A stretch of DNA of 32,067 bases from a virus, in the IMG/VR virus record IMGVR_UViG_3300029448_000208, positions 1 to 32,067 of that record, one strand, 5' to 3'. The notes beneath the pieces were generated by a model, which did not search any database, had not been told where the DNA came from, and saw only the letters and a list, made by a program, of their open reading frames with translations. The translations under genes and the position numbers were made by a program. This document shows, in pieces, positions 30,801 through 32,067 of the stretch (its first letter is position 1; each line of letters begins with the position of its first letter).

Positions 30801-31505
30801 TCAAAAGCAGGTTCATTTATACCTAATATTTATACAAAATTAATTAACGACCCATTCTATAGAGATACAAAAAATATCTTTGATGAACTTAAAAAGAGAA
30901 GTGGTACTGCTGAAGTTGAGTTTAAATACGACTTTAGAGGTAATGCTTTAAAAATACAGGGTGATGAAGAAACAAGATTAGTCAATGGTGTTTTCAATCC
31001 TTTTGGTGCAACTTCAGAAAAGAAAGACCCAGTAGCAAAAGAAATGTTTAGACTTGGTGTTAATTTACCAAGTATGAAAACAAAACTTAAAGGTGATGTT
31101 GATTTAACATTATTTGTAAATAAAGAAGGCCAAACTTCATATAATAGACAACAAGAATTATTAAGAAAAGTTAGAATAGGTGGTTTATCATTAGACCAAA
31201 AATTACAACAAGCAATTAATTCTAGCGGATATAACCAATTAAGTGACCCAAGAGGAGTTGATGAAAACGTCAAAGATATTGGTGGTAAAGCAAAACTACT
31301 GAGACGAATTGTAAAAGATTATCATACTGCTGTTGAAGAACTTTTAATAAAGGAAGCTAACAACTTCAAAAGTACAAGAGATGATACTGGTAAGTTCACT
31401 TTGCTCAACTCTCTAAGAGCAGTTAATAACAATTTAGAGAAATTTAAGATGGGTATAACAGTTAATCCATCAGATTTAGAAACCCTTTACCAATTTAGTA
31501 AATAA
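27810..31505 (+). CDS. Internal virion protein D (T7 gp16-like)
   Basis: The largest gene, 1231 residues (T7 gp16 is 1318), forms the DNA-ejection channel in the inner membrane. It has Gly-rich and hydrophobic stretches (AGGITKGVTQFLTGWFTGG; GAGVGGALEGVFRGFRW) and a long C-terminal helical body including LLSNPKTHIINMTSNMINMFLRP and FPILKQIIPFTRTPMNLMLN, which recur in this family. I see no N-terminal lytic transglycosylase motif (Glu-Ser pair with GLMQ-type strand), whereas T7 gp16 has one. The N-terminus instead starts with a short TAPNGQIIEFDTNE-like segment. Confidence 0.9.
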   Translation: MAIIEKTAPNGQIIEFDTNEFSEEQIQQYLALPKFQQELPQANQQQEDTKTRNIVTDIGLSALDGVRDGVQASVGLVEQFGDTLGEKTGFYGIGFGNGEEGFQLSDLKPNIISYKEAQDKGLIDDKLTLPDFDKDPETIAGGITKGVTQFLTGWFTGGRALKGVKAVTGTGQLAKNVAKGAVADFQAFDQDSGRLADMVNEFAPELENPIIDYLESDQDDTWYEARFKNALEGAGVGGALEGVFRGFRWYKNKKAQSNGQTYSKEQLKADEKYLEENPDLEIAKPTQDLKVDKVGKARAGEVKGDEFADTYTTNLKSLEDGVYNSFKTLQDENVKNGIKSKDFDELLDDMNISTQFNVKQLVDLDKDGLISEIAFAKTFKNLVRSKKIVVSDEMIERQARKLYEGQPNVLESDIARLVKELKNAPETVVGMNAYRSFLNGASKRLAKLGQKDPRAKELFRKTVFKKLQFVNRAKEFISAQTARTQRLQAKSFGTQINKEQENLIKEYELYGGDFDEFMRKFALTGDADVTKILDYAGKSRTWDIANEIWINALLSNPKTHIINMTSNMINMFLRPLEKTIGSFTGYLGNSAKAKALRLEGTKALSQYVSFGRYLKDAVKYAGLALKKEDGILTSRNKLDTPKKSIQKRKIVDGKEVEDDSITGVFVNTLGKIVRQPSRFLTAEDEFFKQIQYRTHLERYAFDKAIKDGKSFDKIVGYEIRTKKPITEFQQAVDENFKNGFDQFGRARIDEVLKMAEEGTYTNELTGMFKRVGDLTNEFPILKQIIPFTRTPMNLMLNVVDRTPLGFLRKTYRDDFFGREGAERMAQARGQLATGFALTMLANKLVAEGQITGSQGQIRGEKTTTSKELRDLKKGTGIIPYSFRYYDEETDTYKYREFGRFDPFGAFLGLVVDFHTYRDQLDEETLARAGANLMLLLAQQGGGARDYLSGGQKLGNTISAIGSSVSRNLVSKTYLKGLADFMEVFTDDSPDKVMRYAKSKAGSFIPNIYTKLINDPFYRDTKNIFDELKKRSGTAEVEFKYDFRGNALKIQGDEETRLVNGVFNPFGATSEKKDPVAKEMFRLGVNLPSMKTKLKGDVDLTLFVNKEGQTSYNRQQELLRKVRIGGLSLDQKLQQAINSSGYNQLSDPRGVDENVKDIGGKAKLLRRIVKDYHTAVEELLIKEANNFKSTRDDTGKFTLLNSLRAVNNNLEKFKMGITVNPSDLETLYQFSK

Positions 31506-31510
31506 AATAT

Positions 31511-32067
31511 ATGTCATACTTAGCACAAGTTACCTACACAGGTAATGGTAGTACTACACAGTACTCAATCACTTTTCCTTATATAGATAGCACTCATATA
31601 AAAGCATTTATAAACGGAACACAAACTACAGCTTTTACTGTATCTTCATCAACATTAACTTTTACTTCTGCACCTGCTAATTCAAGTGTAATTAGGATTG
31701 AAAGACAAACACCTACAAATGCAAGAATAGTAGACTTTACAGATGGTTCAGTTTTAACAGAAGGTGACTTAGATAAATCTGCTGACCAAAACTTTTTCAT
31801 AGCACAAGAGATTACAGATAATAGTTTATCTAAACTTGGTCTAGATACAGATGATAAATTTGATGCTAATAATAAAGTAATTAAGAATTTAGCAAACCCA
31901 GTAAACAATCAAGATGCTGTTACTAAATACTATTTAGAAAACACTTGGTTATCACCAACTAACAAAACAGCTTTAACTACAGTAAACGCTAACATAGCTA
32001 ATATTAATGCTGTAAATAGTAACGCTACTAATATTAACTCAGCAGTATCTAACGCTACAAATATCAA
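31511..32067 (+). CDS. Tail fibre protein (T7 gp17-like), N-terminal part
   Basis: Open to the window end; 185 codons are visible. The first 150 residues match the tail-attachment domain of T7 gp17: MSYLAQVTYTGNGSTTQYSI at the start, FTFSAPANS-like strands, VDFTDGSVLTEGDLD, and NKVIKNLANPVNNQDAVTKYYL. It is followed by Asn/Ala/Ile repeats (NANIANINAVNSNATNINSAV), the beginning of a shaft. The fibre determines receptor choice through its missing C-terminus. It starts 6 bases after gp16-like, without a clear ribosome site. Confidence 0.88.
   Translation, partial: MSYLAQVTYTGNGSTTQYSITFPYIDSTHIKAFINGTQTTAFTVSSSTLTFTSAPANSSVIRIERQTPTNARIVDFTDGSVLTEGDLDKSADQNFFIAQEITDNSLSKLGLDTDDKFDANNKVIKNLANPVNNQDAVTKYYLENTWLSPTNKTALTTVNANIANINAVNSNATNINSAVSNATNI

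Noticed and set aside
30857-31273. A 138-codon minus-strand frame in the gp16-like gene
   Set aside because: It is antisense to a long, well-supported gene, with no ribosome site or promoter evident; similar antisense frames (831-1097, 18602-18943, 31594-31908) were dismissed likewise.

Overview
The window reads as most of the genome of a T7-like podovirus with a lysogeny module. It is A+T-rich throughout and uses A/T-ending codons. Gene content and order follow T7: RNA polymerase, gp2.5-like SSB, endonuclease I, lysozyme, primase-helicase, DNA polymerase, 5' exonuclease, portal, scaffold, capsid, tail tubes, internal virion proteins, tail fibre, small lysis-type proteins, TerS, TerL. A tyrosine integrase, a divergent repressor and a tRNA-Leu are added. 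From general knowledge this fits the integrase-carrying podoviruses of SAR11 (Pelagibacter) bacteria; the host is inferred from composition and gene content, not proven.

Layout. 1-2740: end of the late region (small membrane proteins, TerS, TerL). 2741-2911: probable genome junction or left end, with a T7-like phage promoter. 2912-7351: early/lysogeny region, holding a small early gene, a minus-strand repressor (3442-4161, the only clear minus-strand gene), short genes, a winged-helix-like protein, integrase, tRNA-Leu(UAG), and a repeat-rich segment that looks like attP plus operators. 7352-9971: a T7-type RNA polymerase in two overlapping reading frames. 10042-16995: DNA metabolism. 17017-31505: virion structure and internal proteins. 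31511-end: tail fibre, cut by the window edge. Because terminase precedes the early genes and the tail fibre runs off the far end, the contig appears circularly permuted relative to the packaged genome.

How it works together. Three sites sharing the core AAGTKCCACTWTA/TAT followed by G lie before the early region, before the SSB gene and before the virion genes, where class II/III phage promoters would be expected. A 14-bp palindrome TTGCA-N4-TGCAA occurs before the integrase operon, twice before the RNA polymerase, and abutting the SSB promoter. It may be the operator through which lysogeny silences the phage polymerase and its regulon. Between the tRNA and the polymerase gene, three TGTTGCAC-type repeats and three inverted GTGCAAC repeats flank a 6-bp inverted repeat and a 13-bp copy of the tRNA-Leu anticodon stem-loop, an architecture typical of attP.

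The most unusual features are the RNA polymerase split at its N-terminal/catalytic domain boundary, with a good ribosome site and GTG start for the second part; a complete tRNA-Leu beside an attP-like core that matches only its anticodon arm; an integrase with a non-canonical active site; a DNA polymerase with a much shortened thioredoxin-binding region; and a cysteine-rich metallothionein-like micro-protein upstream of the capsid gene.
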